Position numbers and translations under genes: made by a program | Assembly (NCBI RefSeq): GCF_002127655.1 | Contig: NZ_NEHB01000027.1 | Coordinates: 18,296 to 73,772, forward strand | Length of the DNA stretch: 55,477 nt | Reading direction: 5' to 3' | DNA from: Janthinobacterium sp. GW456P | GTDB lineage: Bacteria; Pseudomonadota; Gammaproteobacteria; Burkholderiales; Burkholderiaceae_D | Part shown: positions 48,310-55,477 of the stretch, one piece after another | How positions within the stretch are numbered: position 1 is the stretch's first letter | How the letters are laid out: every line of letters starts with the position of its first letter | The notes under the pieces: model-generated | The model's database searches: none | Seen by the model: the letters and a program-made list of their open reading frames with translations, nothing else | What the model was told of the DNA's origin: nothing

Positions 48310-48945
48310 TCAGCGAAACTTGCTCTTGTGACCCGTTTTGAGGTCCAGCGCATAGCGCACACCATTGTCCGTCAGCATGACTTCTTCGGGCGGTTCCTCG
48401 CCGGCCAGGGCGCCGTCGATCAGGGGCAGGCCTTCGCCCTTGCGCATCAGGTCGTCGCAGCGCTCGTACACGTTCACGCAGCCGGTGGACGCCATCAGCG
48501 ATTGCACGATGGCCACTTTCCACGCGTCGACGCCGCCGGCGTTGAATTCGCAGATCAGATAGCCTTGCACGCCGCCAAACAGTTGCACGACCAGGCCCGG
48601 CAAGCCCTCATCTTCGCCCTTGATCAGGGTCAGCAGCTGGTTTTCGCCGGCCTTCTTGATGGCTGGAAGTTTTTTCTCGATGGCGGCCTTGACCCTGCGC
48701 TTGATCAGCGCGTGGTCGACCGGTTCGTCTTCCTTGAAGCTCCAGATGCGCGCGCGGATCTGCGACTTCGAATTGTAGGCGGCGCGGGCGATAAATTGTT
48801 TCGAAGAACTCTGCACGATGGCCGTCGAGCCGGGCTTCATTTTTTCCTGCGGCTTGCCTTCGACTTTTTCAATCGCGGACGCGTAAATCCACGATTGGCC
48901 CAGCAAGCTCTTTTCCTTGCCCTGTTTGATGGTGATGATCAGCAT
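48310..48945 (-). CDS. RlmI-like protein lacking the methyltransferase domain
   Basis: A 211-residue protein matching only the first half of RlmI/YccW 23S rRNA m5C1962 methyltransferases (about 396 residues). The PUA domain is present (KEKSLLGQSWIYASAIEKVE, then SKQFIARAAYNSKSQIRARI), as is the RlmI central domain (GEDEGLPGLVVQLFGG, VYERCDDLMRKGEGLP, DNGVRYALDLKTGHKSKF). In full enzymes GHKTGFYLDQR leads into the SAM-binding Rossmann domain; here the protein stops just after GHKSKFR. The next 16 bases lead directly to a terminator, so the catalytic half is gone rather than frameshifted. It may be a decaying paralogue or an RNA-binding protein in its own right. Start ATG 48945 has GGAA upstream. 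Confidence 0.82.
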   Translation of the reverse strand: MLIITIKQGKEKSLLGQSWIYASAIEKVEGKPQEKMKPGSTAIVQSSSKQFIARAAYNSKSQIRARIWSFKEDEPVDHALIKRRVKAAIEKKLPAIKKAGENQLLTLIKGEDEGLPGLVVQLFGGVQGYLICEFNAGGVDAWKVAIVQSLMASTGCVNVYERCDDLMRKGEGLPLIDGALAGEEPPEEVMLTDNGVRYALDLKTGHKSKFR

Positions 48946-49131
48946 GTAATTCCAGTAGTGTGAGCGGCGCGTGCCGGTCGTCGTATGTCCCACCGACATG
49001 ATACCTCATGCCATCCTGTCGCATCCTCCTGCATTCCATGCCGCTGCCGGCGCAGTCTGTCGCAGGGCGGTACGCAGGCGCGGCCGGCTGGCATACCATG
49101 CTCGCAGTCCAATTCAACACAGGGAGCAAGC

Positions 49132-49917
49132 ATGACACCGACACTTTTCCACCGCCGCCACGCTGGCGCCGCAACCGCCCTGCTGCTGGCCACCTGCGCG
49201 CTGGCCATGCCGGCCGCGCCGGCGCTGGCCTCGCCGCTGGACTGGATCTCGGGCAACAGCATCCAGGGCAGCGGCAAGCTGCAAAAACAGACGCGCGAAG
49301 TCGGCAGTTTCCATGGCGTGGCGCTGAACGTGCCGGGCACCGTCGAACTGCGTATCGGCAACACGGACAGCGTCACCATCGAAGCCGACGACAATATCCT
49401 GCCGCTGATCGAGACAGCCGTGGAAAACGGCACCCTGCGCATCCGCCCCGCCAAGCGCAACGCGAATTTCCGCCAGAGCCGCCTGACCATCGTCATCCAG
49501 GCGCGCCAGGTGGAACGCGTCAGCGTGGGCGGCTCGGGCAACATCACGGCAACGGGCTTGCGGGCCGAGAATCTGCGCTTCGACGTGGGCGGTTCCGGCT
49601 CCATCAACGCGCGCGAGCTCGACAGCCGCCAGGTGTCCGTGGCCATCGGCGGCAGCGGCAACTTCAAGGCCAGCGGCAAGACGGAGCAGCTGACGGCGTC
49701 GATCGGCGGCTCGGGCAATATCCAGGCGGGCCGCCTGGCTGCGCGCGAGGTCCAGGTGAGCATCGGCGGCTCGGGCGAAGCACAAGTGTGGGCCAAGGAT
49801 GACTTGACTATCAGCATCGGCGGTTCGGGCGAAGTCAGCTACTACGGCGATCCGCGCATCAGCCGCAGCATGCAGCGCTCAAGCAGCATCAGGCGCCTGG
49901 GCGCCGCGCCGGATTAA
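49132..49917 (+). CDS. DUF2807 (GIN-type head domain) secreted protein
   Basis: A 261-residue exported protein. It has a signal peptide (to about residue 34, ending PALA), then the DUF2807 start (GSFHGVALNVPGTVELRIGN, TDSVTIEADDNILPLIET). Six consecutive repeats of roughly 18-20 residues follow, each carrying GGSG-(N/S/E) (for example VSVGGSGNITATGL and VSIGGSGEAQVWAK), predicted to stack as a right-handed beta helix. The C terminus is basic and Ser/Arg-rich (SRSMQRSSSIRRLG). Function unknown; it is common in Bacteroidetes and Proteobacteria envelopes. AGGGAG precedes ATG 49132. Confidence 0.88.
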   Translation: MTPTLFHRRHAGAATALLLATCALAMPAAPALASPLDWISGNSIQGSGKLQKQTREVGSFHGVALNVPGTVELRIGNTDSVTIEADDNILPLIETAVENGTLRIRPAKRNANFRQSRLTIVIQARQVERVSVGGSGNITATGLRAENLRFDVGGSGSINARELDSRQVSVAIGGSGNFKASGKTEQLTASIGGSGNIQAGRLAAREVQVSIGGSGEAQVWAKDDLTISIGGSGEVSYYGDPRISRSMQRSSSIRRLGAAPD

Positions 49918-49930
49918 TCCTTCACAACGC

Positions 49931-49958
49931 AAAAAGCCCGGAGCGCTCCGGGCTTTTT
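49931..49958. terminator. Bidirectional intrinsic terminator
   Basis: A fully self-complementary 28-base stretch, AAAAAGCCCGGAGC followed by its complement, lies between the convergent DUF2807 and YaeQ genes. Confidence 0.9.
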
Positions 49959-49977
49959 GTGTTTCAAACAGTCAAAA

Positions 49978-50520
49978 TCAGCGCGCCGGCTTCACCGGTT
50001 CGCGGTCGATCAGCACCGTGTCGACGCTGTCGGTCAGCCAGATCTGGCCATCCTGGATCGTGCATTGCAGCTGCATCGTGCGCTGCGCCAGCTTGCTCAT
50101 GTCTTGCGCCGCCTCGGATGGCAGGTTGATCACGGTCAGGTTCTTAGCCCGCTCCAGCTTGTTGGCGATCTGTTTCCACCAGATATGGCTGGTTGCGCCA
50201 TAGCTGTAGACGATCACCTGTTCCGAACGGCCGCAGGCCTTCAGGATGCGCTTTTCGTCCGGCTGGCCCACTTCGATCCACAGCTGGATGGCGCCCGTCA
50301 GATCCTTCTGCCACAGGTCGGGCTCTTCCGTATCGAACAGGCCCTTGGTGAACGTCAGCGCCTCGTCCGCGTGGATGGCAAACGCCAGCAGGCGCACCAT
50401 CATGCGCTCGTCCGTTTCGGACGGGTGGCGCGCCAGGGTCAGCGCATGATCCTGGTAGTAATTGCGGTCCATGTCGGCGATCTGCAGATCGGCTTTGAAA
50501 ATTGTTGCTTTGAGGGCCAT
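49978..50520 (-). CDS. YaeQ family protein
   Basis: A 180-residue protein of the YaeQ family, which has a PD-(D/E)XK nuclease-like fold; in vivo role uncertain. The N terminus MALKATIFKADLQIADMDRN and the motifs HALTLARHPSETDERMMVRL and FDTEEPDLWQKDLTGAIQLW (then IEVGQPDEKRILKA) are characteristic. The length is normal. It lies downstream of purU with a 39-base gap and may share its transcript. Confidence 0.93.
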   Translation of the reverse strand: MALKATIFKADLQIADMDRNYYQDHALTLARHPSETDERMMVRLLAFAIHADEALTFTKGLFDTEEPDLWQKDLTGAIQLWIEVGQPDEKRILKACGRSEQVIVYSYGATSHIWWKQIANKLERAKNLTVINLPSEAAQDMSKLAQRTMQLQCTIQDGQIWLTDSVDTVLIDREPVKPAR

Positions 50521-50559
50521 CGTGTTTCTGTCTCGGTAAAGTAAATAGTGAAGTCGGTA

Positions 50560-51441
50560 TCAGCGGAAAACCACGGTCTTGTCGCCATTTTTCAAAATGC
50601 GATGCTCCACGAACCATTTCACGGCGCGCGCCAGCACCACGCACTCGACGTCGCGGCCGATGGCCGTCAGGGTTTCCGCATCCATCGCATGGTCGACGCG
50701 CTCGACGTCCTGCTCGATGATCGGGCCTTCGTCCAGGTCGCCCGTGACGAAATGGGCCGTAGCGCCGATCAGCTTGACGCCGCGGTGATGCGCCTGCGCA
50801 TACGGCTTGGCGCCCTTGAAGCTGGGCAGGAAGGAGTGGTGGATATTGATGGCGCGGCCGTCGAGCGCCTGGCACAGGCCGGGCGACAGGATTTGCATGT
50901 AGCGCGCCAGTACCACCAGGTCAATCTTGTGCGACTCCATCAGCTCGATGATCTTCGCTTCCTGCGCCAGCTTGGCCGCTTCCGGCACACCGGCCGCCAA
51001 TGGCAAGTGGTGGAAGGGAATATTGTAGCTGGCCGCCAGCTGGTAGAACTCCATGTGGTTCGACACGATGGCGGGAATTTCCACGTTCAGCAAGCCGCTC
51101 TTGTAGCGGAACAGCAAATCGTTCAGGCAATGGCCGATCTTCGACACCATCAGCATGACGCGCGGCTTGACGCGCGCATCGTGCAATTGGCCATGAAAGG
51201 GCCCATTGAGCTGCATGACTTGCGACAGGTCGGCGAAGTCGCTGCGCAACTGGGCGTCGCTGACGGCGCCGTCTTCCAGCGCGAAATGCACGCGCATGAA
51301 GAACAGCTGGGATTCCTGGTCGCCGAACTGGGCGGAATCGAGGATGTTGCAGCCGTGATCGGCCAGGAAGCCGGACACGCGGTGCACGATGCCGCGCTGG
51401 TCCAGGCAGGACAGGGTCAGGATGTATTCGGGATGCGTCAT
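50560..51441 (-). CDS. purU: Formyltetrahydrofolate deformylase PurU
   Basis: Hydrolyses 10-formyl-THF to formate and THF, balancing one-carbon pools; 293 residues. The N-terminal ACT domain (residues 4-85; LSCLDQRGIVHRVSGFLADH) senses glycine/methionine in E. coli. The formyltransferase domain shows AIVSNHMEFYQLA, the catalytic NIHHSFLPSFKGAKPY and the TGDLDEGPIIEQD loop with the active-site Asp. I choose ATG 51441 (MTHPEY); a start at 51459 would add six residues. Confidence 0.95.
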   Translation of the reverse strand: MTHPEYILTLSCLDQRGIVHRVSGFLADHGCNILDSAQFGDQESQLFFMRVHFALEDGAVSDAQLRSDFADLSQVMQLNGPFHGQLHDARVKPRVMLMVSKIGHCLNDLLFRYKSGLLNVEIPAIVSNHMEFYQLAASYNIPFHHLPLAAGVPEAAKLAQEAKIIELMESHKIDLVVLARYMQILSPGLCQALDGRAINIHHSFLPSFKGAKPYAQAHHRGVKLIGATAHFVTGDLDEGPIIEQDVERVDHAMDAETLTAIGRDVECVVLARAVKWFVEHRILKNGDKTVVFR

Positions 51442-51786
51442 GGTCGCGGAATAAGGCAAAAAATGTGGGCTATGCTCGGCTCAGCCACGCGCGCCGGCCA
51501 TCGGCTGCGCTGCCGCGAGCCGGCTATTGTCGCACGGCCGGGCCGGTAAGCCCGCATTTTCCACACAAACAGCATGGCTGCCAGCAGCAGCGAGCTAACT
51601 GGCGTTCATTTGATCTAACACAAAGGCATCGCGTTTTTGCGCCTGCCAGGTCCCATTCTCGCGCCAAACCGCTCACTGGCGTGGAACCTGGCACGCCATC
51701 CGGCGTCTATCTCTTTGCTTGTTTCACCATACGCCGCATCCGGTGCGCCGGATGTTTTCTGGATCAGCTTTTCATTGAGGTAGAAC
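51442..51786. other. Intergenic region between purU and the phasin gene
   Basis: No convincing gene in 345 bases. It holds two inverted repeats. GCCAGGT / ACCTGGC (51645-51651, 51686-51692) has a 34-base loop. CATCCGG / CCGGATG (51737-51743, 51748-51754), with a 4-base loop and TTTT after it, has the form of a terminator only 28 bases before the phasin start. It might attenuate phasin expression or end a transcript from the left. Confidence 0.5.
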
Positions 51787-52299
51787 ATGTTCACAAACAG
51801 TATTTTCCCCAGTCTCAGCCCGGCTCTGAAATCCCATCTCGAGGCCCAATGCAATTTCGCCACGGAACTATCGCGCAAGATGTTCGATACAGCGCAGCAA
51901 TTGAGCGAGCTGCATCTGCGGCTGGCGCAAGACTTGCTGCAGGAGTGGAGCAACGCCAGCCAGCAACTGCTGGGCGCGCGCGACACGGGCGAGTTCATGT
52001 CGCTGGCCGCCGGCCAGTTGCAGCCGAGCAGCAACAAGCTGCACCAATACCAGCAGCAGCTCGGCAATCTCGTCGCCAACGCCAATGTCGAGATGAACCG
52101 CACGGCAGAGAACCACCTGCCCGAAACGAGCCGCACGGCCGTGGCCTTCGCTGACGAAGTGGTGCGCAAGACGGCCGAAGAAACGGAAAAAGCCACGCAG
52201 CGTCAGCGTGAAATGATCGAAAAAATGCACGCCACGGGCCACCGCGACGGCGCGGGCCGCAGCCACGATAACAGCAGGCAATCCGATCAGGCGCATTGA
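51787..52299 (+). CDS. Phasin family protein
   Basis: A 170-residue phasin, an amphipathic helical protein that coats polyhydroxyalkanoate granules or membranes. FPSLSPALKSHLEAQCNFAT near the N terminus, KMFDTAQQLSELHLRLAQDL near 32, and the long helix up to about residue 145 fit the Phasin_2 family. The end is a charged, His/Ser/Asp-rich tail. GAGGTAG lies 7 bases before ATG 51787. No PHA synthase is in the window. A KGG-repeat stress gene follows after 48 bases. Confidence 0.87.
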   Translation: MFTNSIFPSLSPALKSHLEAQCNFATELSRKMFDTAQQLSELHLRLAQDLLQEWSNASQQLLGARDTGEFMSLAAGQLQPSSNKLHQYQQQLGNLVANANVEMNRTAENHLPETSRTAVAFADEVVRKTAEETEKATQRQREMIEKMHATGHRDGAGRSHDNSRQSDQAH

Positions 52300-52347
52300 G
52301 CGCCTGCACAGACCACTTGACCCCCACTCGACAGCAAGGAGAGCGAC

Positions 52348-52731
52348 ATGGCTAGCAATCAAGGTAATGAACAGGGCAAAGGCACTGGCAGCAGCCAGAA
52401 AGCCAGCGAATCGGGCAGCGCCAAAGGCACGAGCAAGCGCGGTTTCGCCGCCATGAATGAGGAACAGCAACGCGAAATTGCCAGCAAGGGCGGCCAGGCA
52501 GCCCATCAAAAAGGCACGGCGCATGAATTCGACTCGGAAGAAGCACGCCGTGCCGGGCAGAAAGGCGGTGAAGCCGTCAGCCGCAACCGCGAACACATGG
52601 CGGAAATCGGCAGGAAAGGCGGAGAAAGCCGGCAATCGGCCCAGCGCGCCAATGAAAACCGCAGCAGCACCGCGGGGCGCAGCGGCGGCACCGGGCGCCA
52701 GGGCGGCAAGGACGAAGACGACAAGGGCTGA
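52348..52731 (+). CDS. KGG-repeat general stress protein (YciG-like)
   Basis: A 127-residue, very hydrophilic protein with repeated KGG motifs: RGFAAMNEEQQREIASKGGQ (with AAHQKG), then EEARRAGQKGGEAVSRN and MAEIGRKGGESRQS. Such Con-10/YciG proteins are induced by desiccation, heat or starvation. Both ends are low-complexity Gly/Ser/Lys/Asp. AAGGAGAG lies 7 bases before ATG 52348. It may be cotranscribed with the phasin gene 48 bases upstream, suggesting a stationary-phase pair. Confidence 0.9.
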   Translation: MASNQGNEQGKGTGSSQKASESGSAKGTSKRGFAAMNEEQQREIASKGGQAAHQKGTAHEFDSEEARRAGQKGGEAVSRNREHMAEIGRKGGESRQSAQRANENRSSTAGRSGGTGRQGGKDEDDKG

Positions 52732-52910
52732 CCGGGCGCAGGACTTGCCGGGCTAAGCGAGCGGCTTAGCCCGGCAACGCACGCCTTGGCGCGGGAAGGC
52801 ACGGGGCGGCCCTGGCGACTCCGTGCAAGGGCTGGCGCAGCGCCGGGCGCGGCGGTATGGTACATTCTCGCCTTACCGACATCTCCGCGCCACGTCCCGC
52901 CCTTCCCCGC

Positions 52911-53423
52911 ATGCAGCCATCCCTGAAATACCTGAGCGCCTATTCCGAACAAACGCAAGCGCAAGTGCAGCAACTGATCGCGCAAGACAAGTTGGGCGAA
53001 GTGTTATTAAAACGCTACCCGAACGCACACGATGTGCGCAACGACAAATCGCTGTACCAATATGTGCAGAACTTGAAGAATGAATTCCTGCGCAATGCCG
53101 AGCCCATCAACAAAGTGGCGTTCGACAGCAAGATCCATGTGATCCAGCATGCGCTGGGCTTGCATACCTCGATCTCGCGCGTGCAGGGCGGCAAGCTCAA
53201 GGCCAAACATGAAATCCGCGTGGCTACCATGTTCAAGGAAGTACCGCTGGAATTCCTGCGCATGATCGCTGTGCACGAACTGGCGCACGTCAAGGAAAAG
53301 CAGCACGACAAGGCCTTCTACAAGCTGTGCACATATATGGAACCGCAGTACCACCAGTACGAATTCGATGTGCGCCTGTACCTGACCCAGCTCGACCTGT
53401 CAGGCCAGCGCCTGTGGTCATGA
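52911..53423 (+). CDS. YgjP-like zinc metallopeptidase
   Basis: A 170-residue protein with a zinc protease motif HELAHVKEKQHDKAFYKLC in the C half, that is HExxH with a downstream histidine as in the YgjP / WLM group (DUF45). The N half is helical (LKYLSAYSEQTQAQVQQLIA). No signal peptide, so it acts in the cytoplasm; substrates are unknown. I choose ATG 52911 (MQPSLKYL); 52857 would add 18 residues. Neither has a clear ribosome site. Confidence 0.87.
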   Translation: MQPSLKYLSAYSEQTQAQVQQLIAQDKLGEVLLKRYPNAHDVRNDKSLYQYVQNLKNEFLRNAEPINKVAFDSKIHVIQHALGLHTSISRVQGGKLKAKHEIRVATMFKEVPLEFLRMIAVHELAHVKEKQHDKAFYKLCTYMEPQYHQYEFDVRLYLTQLDLSGQRLWS

Positions 53424-53520
53424 ACTGCCGGTCATGACGGTGTGCATATGAAGTCCACGTGAAAATGCCGCGCGGCATACACTGGGCGGCATTGTTCGAG
53501 TGCGCTGGCTAGTCAGCATG

Positions 53521-53548
53521 GCCGCCCGGTAAAATGGGCGGCTTTTTT
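53521..53548 (+). terminator. Intrinsic terminator downstream of the metallopeptidase gene
   Basis: GCCGCCC (53521-53527) / GGGCGGC (53536-53542) followed by TTTTTT on the plus strand, about 97 bases after the stop. Confidence 0.85.
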
Positions 53549-53584
53549 ACAGGCGCGCCGGCATGGCCGGCACCCTATTCAGGT

Positions 53585-54190
53585 TCAGGCGGCGTTCTTA
53601 CGGCGAAGCATGAAGCCCAGCAGGCCTAAACCACCCAGCAGCATGCCGTAGGTGGCCGGTTCCGGCACGGCGCTCACGCTGGCGGAGATATTGTCGACCT
53701 GGAAGGTATGCAAGGCGCCTTCCTTCCACGTTGCCGACAAGAGATTGTTGAAACCCGTAAACGTGTAATCGGCGAAGGTGTGGCCGCCACCGAGGGTGAA
53801 GGTCTGGCTCACCGTGCCGCCGCCCACCTGGTGGCCGACGAATGTCACATCAAAGGAACCGGGCAAGCTCACGAAGTCGGCCAGGCTGATCGAGCTCAGC
53901 GAGAAGGCGGCGCCATCGGCACGGCTCAGGGTGGTCGTCGACAGGGGCGTCGCACCGAGGCCGGCCGAGCCGGCATAGGCAAAGCTATCCTGGTGTGCCG
54001 AGCTCAGCAGCCCGAGGAAGCTGCTGTCGAAGTTGTAGCCGCCTTCGGAGTAGGAATTGAACACGGAAGCAAAGTAGCCCGGTTGTTCCAGCGGATCGAA
54101 GCCGATGGTGGTGGTTTGTGCGTGGGCGCCGCCAGCGCTGGCCAGAATGGCGGCGACAGCGGTCGCTCGCAAGAGGGTCATAGGTTTCAA
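53585..54190 (-). CDS. PEP-CTERM sorting domain protein, secreted (second copy)
   Basis: A 201-residue exported protein with a signal peptide (MTLLRATAVAAILASAGGAH) and a NF038120/NF038119-like beta-rich body (QPGYFASVFNSYSEGGYNFD, SLADFVSLPGSFDVTFVG). The C-terminal tail VPEPATYGMLLGGLG is followed by a hydrophobic stretch and LRRK. The tail is almost identical to that of the protein at 7160-7813, although the bodies differ. The start is TTG 54190: AAGGA stands 7 bases before it, whereas the ATG at 54181 would be 16 bases away. It needs an exosortase encoded elsewhere. Confidence 0.88.
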   Translation of the reverse strand: MKPMTLLRATAVAAILASAGGAHAQTTTIGFDPLEQPGYFASVFNSYSEGGYNFDSSFLGLLSSAHQDSFAYAGSAGLGATPLSTTTLSRADGAAFSLSSISLADFVSLPGSFDVTFVGHQVGGGTVSQTFTLGGGHTFADYTFTGFNNLLSATWKEGALHTFQVDNISASVSAVPEPATYGMLLGGLGLLGFMLRRKNAA

Positions 54191-54437
54191 AATGGCATCC
54201 TTTCGAGATGATGAAGTAGCGTGGTTGTGGCAACTTGAAATGGACCGGCACCTTTTTTGGGGAGTCTGTACAACGCTCGTCGGTGTCCGATATTCCTAAC
54301 ATTTGAACCCTGCCAGTAGACCACAGCCATGCTTAAAAAGCATCTTCATTTTCAAAAAAACATGCTACCACTGCAATTTTATGGCCATATTTTTATTAAT
54401 TAAGTCATCAGGCCCGATCAATTTTCCCATGCGGAAA
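54191..54437. other. AT-rich upstream region of the second PEP-CTERM gene
   Basis: No gene seen. It is much richer in A and T than the flanks. It contains a short palindrome ATGCTT / AAGCAT (54329-54334, 54338-54343) with an AAA spacer. A possible minus-strand promoter is TTGCAG, a 17-base spacer and GAAAAT, centred near 54365, but the match is weak. Confidence 0.4.
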
Positions 54438-54468
54438 TAAAAAAGCCATGCAGTGCGTACTGCATGGC
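54438..54468 (-). terminator. Intrinsic terminator of the LOG-family gene
   Basis: GCCATGCAGT (54445-54454) / ACTGCATGGC (54459-54468) with loop GCGT, followed on the minus strand by a T run. It lies 63 bases after the LOG stop. Confidence 0.88.
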
Positions 54469-54530
54469 CCTTGCAAGCGACAGGGAAAATAGTTGCCTGG
54501 CCGCATACGCACCGCCAGGCGAAAACGGCA

Positions 54531-55079
54531 TTACGGCGCGCAATCCTTCAGGCGCTGCACCAGCGCTTCAGGATCGGCGTCGGCATTGAGGAACGCCGCG
54601 TGCTGCGGGCGGATGAAACCCTGCTCCTTGCCGTTTTGCACGAAAGCAATTAAGCCATCATAGAAACGGTCGACATTGAGCAGGCCGATGGGCTTGGCAT
54701 GCAAACCCAGCTGGGCCCATGTGAGCATCTCGAACAGTTCTTCCAGCGTGCCATAGCCGCCGGGCATGGCGATGAAGGCATCGGACAGGCTGGCCATCAT
54801 CGCCTTGCGCTCATGCATGTCCTTCACGATGAACTGGCGCGTCAAGCCCATGTGGCCCACTTCGCGTTCCACCAGCTGCGTGGGAATCACGCCCGTTACC
54901 TCGCCGCCCAGGCGCAGCACTTCATCGGCGATCACGCCCATCAGGCCCACTTTTCCGCCGCCATACACAAGCGAAATATTTTCCGCCACCAGCACGCGCG
55001 CCAGTTCGCGCGCCGCCACGGCATAGTCCGGCGAGACGCCCGCGTTGGCGCCGCAATACACACATAAAGCCTTGATCAC
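54531..55079 (-). CDS. LOG family protein (TIGR00730-type nucleoside 5'-monophosphate phosphoribohydrolase)
   Basis: A 182-residue Rossmann-like protein. VYCGANAGVSPDYAVAAREL at the start, LVYGGGKVGLMGVIADEVL near residue 37, and the active-site motif MPGGYGTLEELFEMLTWAQL near 103 match LONELY GUY proteins, which cleave cytokinin ribotides or, in bacteria, AMP/IMP-type nucleotides to the base and ribose 5-phosphate. The usual bacterial role is unsettled. It follows the TPR-like gene with an 8-base gap, so both probably share a transcript. Confidence 0.93.
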   Translation of the reverse strand: MIKALCVYCGANAGVSPDYAVAARELARVLVAENISLVYGGGKVGLMGVIADEVLRLGGEVTGVIPTQLVEREVGHMGLTRQFIVKDMHERKAMMASLSDAFIAMPGGYGTLEELFEMLTWAQLGLHAKPIGLLNVDRFYDGLIAFVQNGKEQGFIRPQHAAFLNADADPEALVQRLKDCAP

Positions 55080-55087
55080 AGTAGTCC

Positions 55088-55477
55088 TTATTCTTTCAAT
55101 TCATCGATCGCCGCCTCGACTTCGAGGCGTTCCTTGGCGTCCAGTGCCACGCACTCGGCCGCCTTTTCATACAGGGCCAGCGCTTCCGCCAGCTTTTTCT
55201 TTCCATCGAGCATATTCAATGCGCGCGCATATTCGCTGTGCGCCAGCGCCGAATATGGCGTCAAGGCCAGCGCCGTCTTGAAGTGCTGGTAGCCGTCCTC
55301 CTTGTTGGCGCCATAGGTCAGCCCCCCTATCATGGCGCCGACCTTGTCGATAATTTCCGTATGATAAATCCCAAACGCGATATGCGCTTCCGCATGCATG
55401 GGCGCGATCGTCATCGTGCGGTCCAGACTGTTGCGCACACGCGCCCCCATGCCTTGCGCCAGGGCCTTGACGACGGA
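55088..55477 (-). CDS. Tetratricopeptide-like protein, C-terminal 129 residues (cut by window edge)
   Basis: The minus-strand frame is open from the window edge to the stop at 55088. The visible part is helical with two TPR-like units: AHIAFGIYHTEIIDKVG with GYQHFKTALALTPYSALAHS, then EYARALNMLDGKKKLAEALA with LYEKAAECVALDAKERLEVE. The internal ATG at 55450 is not the true start, because SVVKALAQG precedes it in frame. Function unknown. The LOG gene follows after 8 bases. Confidence 0.75.
   Translation of the reverse strand, partial: SVVKALAQGMGARVRNSLDRTMTIAPMHAEAHIAFGIYHTEIIDKVGAMIGGLTYGANKEDGYQHFKTALALTPYSALAHSEYARALNMLDGKKKLAEALALYEKAAECVALDAKERLEVEAAIDELKE

Overview
The window reads as chromosomal DNA of a GC-rich betaproteobacterium, most likely Burkholderiales / Oxalobacteraceae (Janthinobacterium-Massilia-like). 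This is inferred from the trxB / ftsK-lolA-rarA / serS neighbourhood, the hemC-hemD-hemX-hemY cluster next to ppc, nadE-glnB, two PEP-CTERM proteins with near-identical sorting tails, a Burkholderiales-type trimeric porin and a very long RpoD. I see no transposase, integrase, phage module, rRNA operon or CRISPR array. Nearly all of the window is chromosomal core with small accessory blocks.

Layout. 1-6.9 kb, all on the minus strand: a probable organosulfonate / sulfur block with sulfoacetaldehyde acetyltransferase (xsc, cut by the window edge), a porin, thiG, a DadA-like oxidoreductase, a PF03601 (YeiH/SuyZ-type) exporter and a beta-hydroxyacid dehydrogenase. 7-9.8 kb: a PEP-CTERM protein, hisC and a coiled-coil membrane protein with a broken 5' part. 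9.9-11.8 kb: two identical tRNA-Ser(CGA) genes, each with its own terminator, next to serS. 11.9-14.9 kb: an inserted block with a small secreted protein, a MocR regulator and a divergent DUF2917-epimerase pair. 15-22 kb: rarA, lolA, ftsK, trxB, an Smr protein, a TRIC-like channel and a palindromic repeat. 22-25.9 kb: glnB, nadE, a FemAB-like acyltransferase and ppa. 26.5-29 kb: quinoprotein glucose dehydrogenase. 29-33.2 kb: hemY, hemX, hemD, hemC. 33.4-39.4 kb: ppc, an orphan NarL-type histidine kinase and a HAF-repeat protein. 39.5-44.6 kb: rpoD, a candidate small RNA, then proQ, a DEDD exonuclease, an SMI1-like protein and a DUF4870 protein. 44.7-48.2 kb: a second MocR regulator divergent from a diheme/triheme cytochrome c pair. 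48.3-55.5 kb: a truncated RlmI-like protein, a DUF2807 protein, a YaeQ protein, purU, a phasin, a KGG stress protein, a YgjP-like metallopeptidase, a second PEP-CTERM protein, a LOG-family hydrolase and the end of a TPR-like protein.

How the genes may work together. The strongest candidate for a little-described system is the leftmost block. An exporter of the family linked to sulfite/sulfate efflux in sulfonate degraders is followed 16 bp later by a DadA-like flavoprotein, which overlaps thiG by 4 bp. Xsc, which releases sulfite from sulfoacetaldehyde, lies two genes further on in the same orientation. The promoters I infer for the exporter operon and for xsc share a CGATTTT(T)CATG element at exactly the same distance from the -35 box, which suggests one regulator for both. 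All functional statements rest on reading protein and DNA motifs; no database search was run.
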